Shown: one piece after another, positions 35,445 to 45,900 of the stretch
Numbering within the stretch: the stretch's first letter is position 1
Layout: each line of letters begins with the position of its first letter
Assembly (NCBI RefSeq): GCF_030445035.2
Contig: NC_080675.1
Coordinates: 62,450,544 to 62,514,543, forward strand
Length of the DNA stretch: 64,000 nt
Source: Dasypus novemcinctus
Lineage: Eukaryota > Chordata > Mammalia > Cingulata > Dasypodidae
Reading direction: 5' to 3'
Program-made: the position numbers and the translations under genes
The notes under the pieces: generated by a model
The model's input: the letters and a program-made list of their open reading frames with translations, nothing else
What the model was told of the DNA's origin: nothing
Databases searched by the model: none

Positions 35445-35880
35445 TAATCCTTTAACTTATGTCTAGATCATGCAGGCAGCTATGTGCTGAGGATTTAGGG
35501 GTACCTGGGATCCCACAGCTGAGACATCAGGGTTTCAAAGAGAGAAAGAATTTATTGCCAGTGCATAAAAAGGAGGTCAGAGGCATAACAGCCTAAAATC
35601 TGCCTCCCCGAACTATGGTAATTCTGACAGTTTTATAGTATCCAGGTTTAGCAGGTTTATGCTAAATAGGTAATTAGATGGGACTGGCTCACTTCCCTTC
35701 ATTAATGAATGTTAGGGGGCTGTCCAGTGATCATAAGACTTTAAAGTTGTAAAACAGGATAGGAGGTGGGTACAAAATGGCAGGCAGTCACAACGTTTTC
35801 ACAGTCACAAGATAAAGGTTATGTAGTTTTAGAGTCATTATTAGAGAGCAAGGCACCTGGATTCTAGTTTATCAAGTTTC
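35445..35880 (-). mobile_element. LTR-like sequence, antisense
   Basis: Minus strand contains CAATAAATTCTTTCTCTC followed by TTTGAAACCC, a typical class I LTR R/U5 region. Boundaries are not resolved. Confidence 0.5.
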
Positions 35881-35982
35881 AGTAATTTCAGGTATTCACT
35901 TTTATAATACACTAGCAAGTAAAAAAGACATCTCTATAATGATTAATCATAATTATTTGTTAATTCTTGACCATTTTTTACA

Positions 35983-36408
35983 GTCTTTTTTTTAAAAGAT
36001 GTATTTATTTTTATTTATTTCTCTCCCCTTCCCTCACCCTGCCAGTTGTCTGCTCTGTGTCCATTCGCTGTGTGTCCTTCTGTGACTGCTTCTATCCTTA
36101 TCAGCGGCACCAGGAACCTGTGTTTCTTTTTGTTGCATCATCTTGCTATGTCAGCTCTCCGTGTGTGCGGTGTCATTCCTGGACAGGCTGCATTTCTTTC
36201 GCGCTGGGCGGCTCTCCTTACAGGGCACACTCCTTGCGCGTGGGGCTCCCCTATGCGGGGGACACCCCTGCGTGGCACGGCACTCCTTGTGCCCATCAGC
36301 ACTGCACATGGGCCAGCTCCACACGGGTCAAGGAGGCCCGGAGTTTGAACCACGGAACTCCCATGTGGTAGGCGGACGCCCTATGCATTGGGCCAAGTTC
36401 ACTTCCCT
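35983..36408 (-). mobile_element. DAS-type SINE, antisense
   Basis: Poly-T/AAAGATGTATTTATT start, body, and antisense head ending TTGGGCCAAGTTCACTTCCC. Confidence 0.92.
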
Positions 36409-36960
36409 CAAGTATTTATTGTTCATCTAAATAGGTTCCAGGTGCTGTGCTCATTATTGTAAAAGAGTTATTGTGAGAAACGGACAATAAACAAACACAT
36501 AGACAAAACAATTATAGACTGTGATAAGTACCAAAAAAAAACAAAACAAAAAAAAACTAAACTAAATAAGGTGCTGTAATAGAAAACAGTAAGGCTCCCA
36601 GGGTAGAGCAAATGGATGGTCAGGGAAGGAGTCTCTGGGGAGACCTGAAAGACTGAAGAATGAGGTGGGACTGTAGACAAAGGGCAATGGAAAGACTAAA
36701 CAAAACAAAAAACATGCAAAACGTGACTTAATGCTGAGAACTGACAAAAGAAAGTCAACATTGATATTTCTTTCTAAATTGAAGACCCGTTAAGTAAAGG
36801 AGAGGGGCAAAATGACTGAATTCATAAAGTTCTGAAAAAGTGAGAAAGCAGAACAGAAACGTACATGCTGGAAGGCAATTTAAAAAATGTATAAACACAG
36901 TGACCAAGATCAGATATTAAAATAAAGTAACTTAATTCTGGTATAGTAGTTTGGGGCTCT
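36409..36960. other. Intergenic, unassigned
   Basis: No gene recognised. The sequence GGTCAGGGAAGGAGTCTCTG resembles an old interspersed repeat, but I cannot assign it. Confidence 0.4.
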
Positions 36961-37562
36961 TTTTTTATAAAGTAATATATATTTAAAAACAAATCTTATT
37001 TCCTTTAGAGGTTAGGGCCTCCAGGCTTCACTCCTTCTCTAAATTTTTTTTTTACTGCATACATACAAATTTTTTATTTGAATCATAGAATATGCTACAC
37101 AATGTATTTGGTTCATAATAATGCAGTCATACAGTATTTGTCCTTTTGTGTCTGGCTTGCTTCACTCAACAAAATGTCCTCCAGTTTCATCCACATTGTC
37201 ATATGCTTTATGACTTCATTTCTTTTTACAGCCACACAACATTCCATCCTGTGAATAGACCACAGTTTGTGTATCCATTCATCTGATGATGGACACCTGG
37301 GTTGTTTCCAGCTTTTGGCAAATGTGAATAATGCTGCTATGAACATAGGTGTGTAGATGTCTGTTTGTGCCAATGCTCTCAGTTCTTCTGGGTATATACC
37401 CTGTACTGGTATTGCAGGGTCATGTGGCAAGTCTACATTGAACTTCTTTAGGAACTGCCAAACAGTCCTTCACAGTGGCTGTACCAGTCTGCATTCTCAC
37501 CAATAGTGAATAAATGTTCCTATCTCTTCACATTCTCTTCAACACTTGTAGTTTTCTGTCTC

Positions 37563-37989
37563 TCTTTTTTTTTTTAAGATTTATTTTTTATTTATTTCTC
37601 TCCCTCCTCCTCTCCCCTCCCCCCCTCCGCATTGTCTGCTCTCTGTGTCCATTTGCTGCATGTTCTTTTTTGTCTGCTTCTGTTGCTGTCAGCGGCAGGA
37701 ATCTGCGTTTCTTTTTGTTACGTCATCTTGTGTGTCAGCTCTCTGTGTGTGCTGCGCCATTCCTGGGCAGGCTGCACTTTCTTTTGCACTGGGCGGCTCT
37801 CCTTACAGGGTGCACTCCTTGTGTGTGGGGCTCCCTTATGCGGGGACACCCCTGCGTGGAACGGCACTCCTTGCACGCATCAGCACTGTGCATGGGCCAG
37901 CTGCACACGGGTCAAGGAGGCCCGGGATTTTAACTGCGGACCTCCCGTGTGGTAGACAGACGCCCTATCCACTGGGCCACGTCCACCCT
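37563..37989 (-). mobile_element. DAS-type SINE, antisense
   Basis: Full antisense copy ending CCACTGGGCCACGTCCACC, inserted in antisense L1. Confidence 0.92.
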
Positions 37990-38040
37990 GTCTATTTAAT
38001 AGTGGCTATTCTGTTAGGTGTGAAATGATATCTCATTGTT

Positions 38041-38456
38041 GTTTTTTTTTTTAAGATTTATTTTTTATTTATTTATTTTTTAAGATTTATTTTTTATTTA
38101 TTTCTCTTCCTCCCCGTCCCCTCCCCCCCAGCTGCCTGCTCTCTGTCCATTTGCTGCGTGTTCCTCTGTGACTGCTTCTACCCTTATCAGCGGCACCGGG
38201 AATCTGTGTCTCTCTTTGTTGCGTCATCTTGTTGCGTCAGCTCTCCCTGTGTGCGGCTCTGCTCCTGGGCAGGCTGCACTTTCTTTCGCGCTGGGTGGCT
38301 CTCATTACAGGGTGCACTGTGGGGCTCGCACTCCTTCTACGCATCAGCACCACTCATGGGCTAGCTCCACACGGGTCAAGTAGGCCCTGGGGTTTGAACC
38401 GTGAACCTCCCAGGTGGTAGGCAGACGCCCCATCCATTGGGCCAAGTCCGATTCCC
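38041..38456 (-). mobile_element. DAS-type SINE, antisense
   Basis: Antisense copy with a doubled tail (AAGATTTATTTTTTATTTATT twice). Flanked by TCTCATTGT on both sides (about 38031 and 38458). Confidence 0.92.
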
Positions 38457-38722
38457 ATCTCATTGTGGTTTTGATTTGCATTTCCGCAATCATTAGTGAT
38501 GTTGAGCATTTTGTCATGTGTTTTTTTGCCATTTTTATTTCTTCTTTGGACAAATCAAATGTCTATTCAAGCCTTTTGCCTATTTTTTAATTGAGTCATT
38601 TATCTTTTTATTGTTTAGTTGTAACATCTCTTTTATATATCCTGGATATTACACCATTTTGGATATGTAATTTCCAAATACTTTCTCCCATTGAGTTGAC
38701 TGCCTTTTCATTCTTTTGACAA

Positions 38723-39101
38723 AGTCCTGTGAGATCCATCTCATCACCCTAACCCAGAAAGCATGCAATTCTTCCTCCCCTGGGGCCAGAGAAGTGACAC
38801 CCCCTTCTTGAAAACCCTTCAGCAAACAAGGGAAGCCTCCTTGACTACAGCAGAGTCTTTTCCACCAACAGAACTTAATGCTGTGGATTCTTCTCAGGTT
38901 TACCAATCAATTAATTCAATTTTTAACATCTAAAGACCTTGCTGATTCTTTCAGCCTCTAATTTTGCTTAACGAAGTGACTCAGCTGCTTTAAGACAACA
39001 GAGACCTACAGTACCATCAAATAGCCAAGAAAACAAGGAAAACTGAACTAAGGGTCTACACACCCAAGACTGTTGTTCTCTCCAAACTGGCCAGCAACTG
39101 A
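38723..39101. other. Intergenic, unassigned
   Basis: Lies between an antisense L1 and the IP6K1-like pseudogene. It could be further pseudogene-derived sequence (3' of the fragment on the minus strand), but I recognise nothing in it. Confidence 0.4.
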
Positions 39102-39630
39102 CCTTTGTATTCAAGGGTGAACACCTTCACTTCCAGAGGGAGGGACTCATAGAAGTGCTGTTCCAGAGAGGGGCTTGCATACAGTGTGGTCGATGTAGCA
39201 CATCATGCTGCTGTGCCTGCCCACCTGGTGGGTAAAGGGCTCCAGGAGGTCACCATGGTCTCGGCCTGACATGCGTTCTTGCCATACAGCCCCACTTCCA
39301 TGGTTTGAAAAACACACATTGTGTTGGGTGCTGGTAGCACACAGGGCAGAGGATGAAGCACATGGACAACGAAAGGAGAGGTAGGTAAAAGGTCCTGGGA
39401 AACTGAAAGGCAATGAATGATCAGAGTATGATCAGCTTATTCTTCTATACAGCTCAGCTGGGGCAGCGGCGTCCACCACTCCCCGCTGGAGTTGGGCTCC
39501 CCAGGGCTGCAGATTTCCTCCGGCTCCCTGGCAGGCCGTGCAGGTGGCTGAGCCCTGTGGAGTCCAGCTTCGGCGGCACTGCCCGCTGGGGACAGATCAA
39601 CAAGATGGCAGCCAGCCCAGGGGCATAGAA
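39102..39630 (-). pseudogene. Processed pseudogene fragment of IP6K1 (inositol hexakisphosphate kinase 1), 5' UTR plus first coding segment
   Basis: On the minus strand, an ATG at 39319 opens [20 protein letters not shown], which I recognise as the IP6K1 N-terminus. After a one-base loss near 39255 the next frame gives [18 protein letters not shown] and DHTVCKPL. After a second shift near 39165 it gives [10 protein letters not shown] and EYKG. Upstream (39320-39628) lies a GC-rich, 5'-UTR-like stretch, and the fragment ends where L1 sequence begins. Similarity stops after the EYKG segment, where the first coding exon would end, so the copy is truncated or chimeric. Two frameshifts make it non-coding. 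No poly-A tail or target-site duplication was identified. Confidence 0.75.
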
Positions 39631-40075
39631 GAATTTTTAAAATAATCTTTATATAATTACATTCACAATGTTGTGCTACCATAACCACCATTCACTACCA
39701 AAACTTTTCCATCACCCCAAATAGAAACTCTCCACCAATAAGCATAAATCCCTATTCCCTAGCCCAGTCCCATTCCCCTGGTGACCTGCATTCTAATTTC
39801 TGATTCTATGAATTTGTATATTCTAATTATTTCAAATAAATAAGATCCTTTTGTGTCTGGCTTATTTCACTCAATTTGATGTCTTCAGGATTTATCCATG
39901 TTGTAACGAGTATCAGAATTTCATTCCTTTTTACAGTTGAATAATATTTCATTGAATATATACACCGTATTTTGTATATCCATTCTTCCAGCTCTGATGG
40001 ACACTTAGGTTGCTTTCATCTTTTGCAATTGTGAATAATGTCACTATGAACATCAATGTGCTCAATAGAGGTTTT
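39631..40075 (-). mobile_element. L1 3' region, antisense
   Basis: Contains GTGTCTGGCTTATTTCACTC and TGGACACTTAGGTTGCTTTC, the antisense hallmarks of old L1 3' ends. Confidence 0.8.
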
Positions 40076-41820
40076 GTCATCATCAGTAATGTATGCAAGT
40101 GACTGTTTTTCACAGCCTTGTCAACAGCGTATTTTGTCATACTTTGAGGGTTTCGCTAGTTTGCGAAGTAAAAACTAGTATCTTAGTGAAGACATTTGGA
40201 ATTTCAACTGTATGTAGGGTATTTCGTCTTAGATTTCATATTTTGGGTAACCCTATGTTTGTCTCCTGTTCCCTGCAGTCCTCCAGATGGTGTTAAGTAA
40301 GTGTAATTTCACTGTTTGGATAAATGACCTTAAAGGGAAAACCTGTTAGCCTGTATCTGTGCCTTGCTTACTTTCTGATTTCTCATGTTTATTTTTATTA
40401 TTATTTTTTAGGTATTCTCATGTTTATTAAGTTATTTTTTCCTCTTTTTTACTTACTTTTGGATATTCTTTAGTTTTTCCCTAGCTCACTGATGCATTTG
40501 AAATATGGATTTTAAGATTTGATCCTATTTTTTAGTATTTTTAGAGAGTGAGTTCTTCAGGATAGGTCTGACATTTTGCTAGAAATAGAAGTCCAGGTAT
40601 CATTTTAAATATTAAATTTTCTCCATTTTATTTATAATAAATATCAGACTCCCTTCACCTAGGTAATTCCTAGTCATTCTTCAAATCTCAGTTTAAATAT
40701 CACTTGCTTTTTGGGTGCTCTATGTATCTTTTTAAAAAAAGATAAAAAAATGAAAAGAAAAAAAATCACTTTCTCAGGAAAACTTCTCTGTGTAGGATAA
40801 CATCACAGACTCCATAACATATTCCTTGTAACTGTAGTTACATTTATCTTCCCTAATTGATTGTAACTATGAGAGCAGAGGTCTCTTATTTCTTGTACAG
40901 TGACACAACAATAGCATGAAACACAATACCTGCTCACTATTAGGTGCTTGCTTAATTTCCTAGATGGACTATATTCTAGTTTACCTGTTTAGAGAAGATG
41001 AAATTCTGAGTCAAAGATTAACTAGGGACAAGAATATGATGGATATATATGAGAGATTTTAAGGAGATAGAATAAGATATAGAATAGTTGCTCTTACCCA
41101 AGGGTATGTGAAACTACATGGAGAGGCTTCAGTGAGTTCTCAAACCTTATGAACCCAGAAGTAAATTTTATGCATGTGTGCTTTTTGTTGACTTGTTTTT
41201 TGTTTGTTTGTTTTGCAGAGAAGATCCATAACTTTTATCTAGTTTTCAAAGAGGAGAAGATCAGTAGCATTTATTAGATTTGTCTTGTGTGGTAAGAGAG
41301 TAGATGACATCAAGTACATTCCAATTTTTTGACTTGGGATCTGGAAAGACAATGGTCCTATTCTTAGCACAATACAAAACAAAACAAAAAATACTGACTT
41401 TAGTTTGGGAGTTGTTGCTTTTAAGATGTGTGTAACATATGTAGAGATATTCAGGAGGTAGCAAGGTATGTAGATCTGGAGCTTAGAGATGTTGCAGTTT
41501 GGCTTAGAGATGTTGGAATCATCATTGTACAGATGAGTTTGTGAGCACCTGCACATGGATAAGATTTTCCAATGAGAGTGTATTGAGTATGAAGACCAAA
41601 AGACCTTGGATATATCAACATTTAAGGAAAGGAAATAAGAAAGGAAGATGAGAAGAAGCAGCCAGAGAGATGGATAACCAGGAGAATGTAGTAACATATC
41701 AGCAAGGAAAGAGACTATTTCAATAATGGTCAACAGGATCAGAAATCTTAGAGAAAACAAGATGAAGACTGAGAAGTTACCAATGGATTTGGCAATTAAA
41801 AGATCATTGGTGAAACCATA
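40076..41820. other. Intergenic upstream of POLE2, with an L2 fragment
   Basis: 40640-40960 reads as L2 on the plus strand (TCAAATCTCAGTTTAAATATC, TGAGAGCAGAGGTCTCTTA). 41239-41949 holds a 236-codon antisense open frame that I judge accidental. The rest is unassigned. Confidence 0.5.
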
Positions 41821-42365
41821 GTGACATACCAGTTTACTCCCACTAGAATGACTAAAGTGACTGACAACACGAAATATGAGCAAGGATATGGAGAAAGGAG
41901 AACTTTCATTCATTGCTAATGTTAGTAAAAATATGAAAATGTTTGGCAATTTCCTATACTATACATGTAAATATAATAAGGAAGGAATATATATGTATAT
42001 ACCATATGACCCAGACATTTTACTCCTAAGAATTTACCCAAGAAAATTTAGATATATACCCACAGAGTGACTTGTATAAATAATAGCCAAAACCTGGACC
42101 CACCCCAAATTTCCATTAACAGGTGAAAGGATAAGCAAATTGAATGTGCATATATACGCACATATATGCATATACATATACATACACATATACATACTGT
42201 ATAAATGAAATGCTGCTGAGAAATTGAAAGGAACAAAAACTTCTGTCTGATACATGTAAGCAACATGAATGACTCTAATACATATCATGTTAGTGAAAGA
42301 AGCCAGATACAAAAGAGTACATGCTATTTGATTTAAATGAAGTTCAAGATAGATAAAACTAGCAG
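41821..42365 (+). mobile_element. L1 3' end
   Basis: Plus-strand old L1 (GAGCAAGGATATGGAGAAAG, CATATGACCCAGACATTTTA, GTGAAAGAAGCCAGATACAA), with a TATACATA-rich microsatellite at about 42145-42200. Confidence 0.8.
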
Positions 42366-42409
42366 AAAATGGTTGATTAGGGTCGGGAGCAGGGATTTTG
42401 ACCTTAGAA

Positions 42410-42446
42410 TGGCACGATGCCTCCCTCCTCCAGAGGCATCATGCCA
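42410..42446. repeat. Hairpin-forming inverted repeat upstream of POLE2
   Basis: Arms TGGCACGATGCCTC (42410-42423) and GAGGCATCATGCCA (42433-42446) pair at 13 of 14 positions around a 9-nt loop. It lies about 420 nt upstream of the POLE2 ATG, near the edge of the CpG island. Confidence 0.7.
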
Positions 42447-42518
42447 TCTCTAACAGCTCTCAAGTGTTGCCGAGAAGGCGGGATCCCGCGTCTCAGATGA
42501 GCCAGACCGGAGTCAGGG

Positions 42519-42569
42519 ATGGCTGAGGGCAGCGAAGAGAGCCCTGAGTTGCTCAATAATGCGCCTGGG
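42519..42569 (+). other. Candidate short upstream exon or uORF
   Basis: An ATG in good context (GGGATGG) opens 17 codons, MAEGSEESPELLNNAPG, followed directly by GTAAGG, a plausible splice donor. Unspliced, the frame stops at 42618-42620. The codons look protein-like (acidic, serine-rich) and the element lies 344 nt upstream of the POLE2 ATG. I do not recognise the peptide. It could be an alternative first exon, a uORF, a retroposed fragment or chance. Confidence 0.3.
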
Positions 42570-42731
42570 GTAAGGAACGCACATTCCCAACCTAGGTACC
42601 GGGAAGTACGCTGTTAGTTTTCGCTCTCGCAGCAATATAGGCGTGCAGGACTGAACGGGTTGCGAGGCTGCAGCCGACTCCCAGGGAAGATACCCACCCA
42701 GCTGAGGCCAGCCGCGAGGGTGTCGGGGTCA

Positions 42732-42837
42732 GGGGCCGGGCAGGGCGTGCCGGGGGCGGGGCCGGGCAGGACCGGGGCGGAGCCGGGGCCGGGCGGGACG
42801 TGCCGGGGGCGGGGCCGGGCAGGACCGGGGCGGAGCC
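42732..42837 (+). repeat. Tandem duplication of a 53-bp GC-box unit
   Basis: Two adjacent 53-bp copies beginning GGGGCCGGGC and ending GGGGCGGAGCC. They differ only by an A/G and a G/A exchange near the unit start. The duplication doubles the potential Sp1 sites directly upstream of the POLE2 start. Confidence 0.9.
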
Positions 42838-42862
42838 ACGGCGGTGGCGCCAAAACGCGAAC

Positions 42863-42930
42863 ATGGCGCCGGAGCGGGTGCGGAGCCGGGCGCTTTCTGC
42901 CTTCAAGCTGCGCGGCTTGTTGCTCCGTGG
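42863..42930 (+). CDS. POLE2: POLE2 coding exon 1
   Basis: Sixty-eight nucleotides coding [20 protein letters not shown] then LR, leaving in phase 2 (GG|GTGAGT). The ATG follows AAC and lies 8 nt downstream of an E2F-like element. The start matches the known POLE2 N-terminus. Confidence 0.95.
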
Positions 42931-45900
42931 GTGAGTTGGCCTAAGCGGGCCGTGAGGCGGGAGGGGAAAGCCGCACAGGGCAGCAGGACGCACAGCGGCG
43001 GCTCCTCGCTCGCCTGCCCAGAGGGGCTTGGCTTTAAATGACAGATCTTCTTTGTAGCGAGATCGACCTGGTGTCATCTTGAGACTGCGATTCCTTCTTG
43101 GGTATCCCCAAGCTCGCGCGGACTCGGAATGTTTCTCCTAGGCTGGCGAGACTGCTCCTGCACGTAACAGACTGCACGAGAGAAGCGGCGATTTATTAAC
43201 AGCTATTTATTAACACTTCCGGAAGCTTTCACCTCTTCAAAATGCGAATGCTAACAACACTGTTTCACGTGTTGTTACCGTGACACGCACACATAAAACA
43301 TAAGCAACCCAACATATAGAACAATTAGTGTGATGATTATAACAGTGATTGTGATGTAAAGTGTAAAGTTGTATCCTACAAATACAGAATGGTATGTAAT
43401 TAGCCAGTTAAGTAAGCAGTGTTCATTCATTCTAAGCTTTATTGGTAATTAACTCAGAAATTTCTGTGATTTTAATTTGGGTTGCTTCCAGGACTATATT
43501 CTATACAATTGTCAAAGTTTTTTTCTAGTGTCTTTTTTTCTGATTTTACAATGGAAAATTAAATAGCATACAATTAATGGGACTTTATTTTAAGCAAATG
43601 TATGATTAAATTAATAAATAAGGCAGACAAGTTCAGGAATTCAGCACCCTGACAGTGGGCCTTATTTTGGAATTTATGTTCCCCAGTGCAACAGAGTTAG
43701 ACTCATTTATAGTTTCCCTTCACATGGCTCTTCTGCCCCTTTAATTTGAACTTATAATTAGCACTATACTTGTTAAATATATGTCCCAGAGACTTAAATC
43801 TTTGGTCCGTCCCTGTGCCAGTTGAGCCCTGTGTCTAAGCAGAGTTGCCACACCTACTCTCCAGTTCATTGGATTCACCCAGGCAACTAGCCAGGAGCTG
43901 ATGATGGACAACACCCATCCCAAAAAACAGAGTGTCTTTAATTGCAAGGGAGATAGTTGCATCCTTCTTTCCTGTGGGATCTAAGCCCCCTCTCAATTAG
44001 TAACAGTGGGCATCACCATCCCCAAATCCTCAAATTTGGGGAATAAACAATGGACTAAAGTAGACTTATGTTTCTGTTATAGACTTATTATTCTAGCAAT
44101 GGAAGAATTTTTATCATTGATATGAAGGCAGTGGCCACCAGAAGTTCTGAGGGGAGGGAGAGAGAAGAATAGGTGTAATTTGGGGACATTTTCAGGACAT
44201 TGGAATTGTCCTGCATGACATTGCAACGACAGATACAGGCCATTGTATATTTTGTCATAACCTACAATGTAACATTTAGATAATCTAAAGCTTCTTCAAA
44301 AATAAAAAAATAATAAATATATATTTGAGTGTCATGTTCAGGATATGGTTTCTGACATTGAGGCAGATGGGTTTCAGCCCTAAATGTAAGGTAGTAAATA
44401 ATGAAAGGCTAATGTGATGTGTCAGGTTTAAGATATATATGTGTGATTTTAAAGTTTCAGAAAGAAAGTGAGGTTGCATCAGGTAGGGCTGGACTAAGAA
44501 TCCTTAGAGAGAGGATGTGATTTGGGATTTTAAGAAAGTTGTATCAGCAGAGGATAGAGGAAAGAACTTGTTCAGAAAGTTCAGGAAAGGTGAGCACTGC
44601 TTCCAGGAAGTAGTGAATAGATTTTAATTTCAGTGCCAGGTTGATGAATGTTGCCAGTTTTGGCATAAAACTTTTAGCCTTGATTACCCATGACCTACTT
44701 CATCTTTTCTTTCCTTCTCTTGTCAGTGAAGCCATTAAGTATCTCACAGATGCTCTTCTCTCTATCAATGAAGTGGAGCTTGAAGATGCACTGGAAAGGA
44801 TCATCGATGCTGTTGAAAAACAACCTTGTAAGTAACATTTTCTGGTAACTTAAATTGTTAATATAAAATCAATTCTGAATTAGATCTAGAGATTTAAATA
44901 CAAGTTGAGGATTTTGTATTAAAATGTCCCAGCGTTATGAGACATATGCATGGCAGCACTTTTTTTCCCAAGGAATAATACCTTTACTTAGGCTGGAACC
45001 TCAGAATGCTCCCCAGGGAGCCTTGTACAGTCCTTTACCCCTGTCACAGCCATCTTTCCTGTACTTGACTTTTGATTGGGATTCCCACATACCCTTCCCC
45101 TCTCCCTCCTAAACTTTTCCGCATTAACAACATCTTTCATTAGTGTGGTACATTTGTTACAGTTATTAACACATATTGAAGTATTGCTACTAACCATGGT
45201 CTATAGTTGACATTTGGTTTACACTTTGCACTATACAATTTCATAGGTTTTGACAAAATGTATAATGGCCTGAATCTGTCATTGCAGTTTCATGCAGAAC
45301 AATTCCAGTTCCCCAAAATGCTGCATGTTGCACCTATTCTTCCCTGTCCCTCTCCTTCAAACCTCTGGTGACCACTGCCTTTATATCAATGTTACAAGAT
45401 CTTCCATTACTAGAATAATAATAAGTCTACTACTGAGGAGTAAGTGTAGCCCAGTGGTTGAGCACCTATTTCCCATGTATGAGGTCCCAGGTTCAATCCC
45501 CTGTACCTCCTAAAAAATAAAAATAAAAAATAAAATAATAATAATGTCTACTTTAGTCCATAGTTGCAGTCCTTCCTTGTTTGTTCATTTCTCAATCTTG
45601 AGGATTTGGGATGGTGATACCCACTCTGCTTCCAACTGAGAGGGGGCTTAGACCCCATGGGCAGATAGATGGAACTGTCTTGCTTGTGGTTACAGATACT
45701 CTCTGTTTTTGGAATGGGCATTGTCCATCGTCATCCTTTTGTTAGTTGTCCTGGGTGAGGCTGATGAACTGGAGAGTAGGTGTTGCAACTCTGCTGAGAT
45801 TCAGGGCTCAGCCGACATACGAACAGACTGAAAAGTTAAGTCTCTGGGACACATATTTAATGGGTATGGTGCTAATTATAGGTTCATATAAAAGGGACCT

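Larger units (their letters stand above)
36961..38722 (-). mobile_element. L1 3' region, antisense, interrupted by two SINEs
   Basis: On the minus strand an open frame at 37113-37430 reads MPHDPAIPVQGIYPEELRAL then TPMFIAALFTFAKSWKQPRC, the C-terminal end of L1 ORF2. L1 sequence resumes at 37990-38040 and 38457-38722. SINEs lie at 37563-37989 and 38041-38456. Confidence 0.85.
42590..43060 (+). promoter_or_regulatory. POLE2: POLE2 CpG-island promoter with tandem GC-box module and E2F-like site
   Basis: A strongly GC- and CpG-rich block around coding exon 1. It has two tandem 53-bp units (42732-42784 and 42785-42837, differing at two positions), each with a GC box GGGGGCGGGG (42752-42761 and 42805-42814) and an ACCGGGGCGGAGCC segment. 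Immediately after them GGCGCCAAAA (42846-42855) matches an E2F site, 8 nt before the ATG. No TATA box was seen. E2F and Sp1 control would fit a replication gene, but this is inference. Confidence 0.75.

Noticed and set aside
42592..43077. 161-codon minus-strand open frame over the POLE2 promoter
   Set aside because: Pro/Arg/Ala-rich antisense frame produced by the GC-box repeats; no homology and no splice context.
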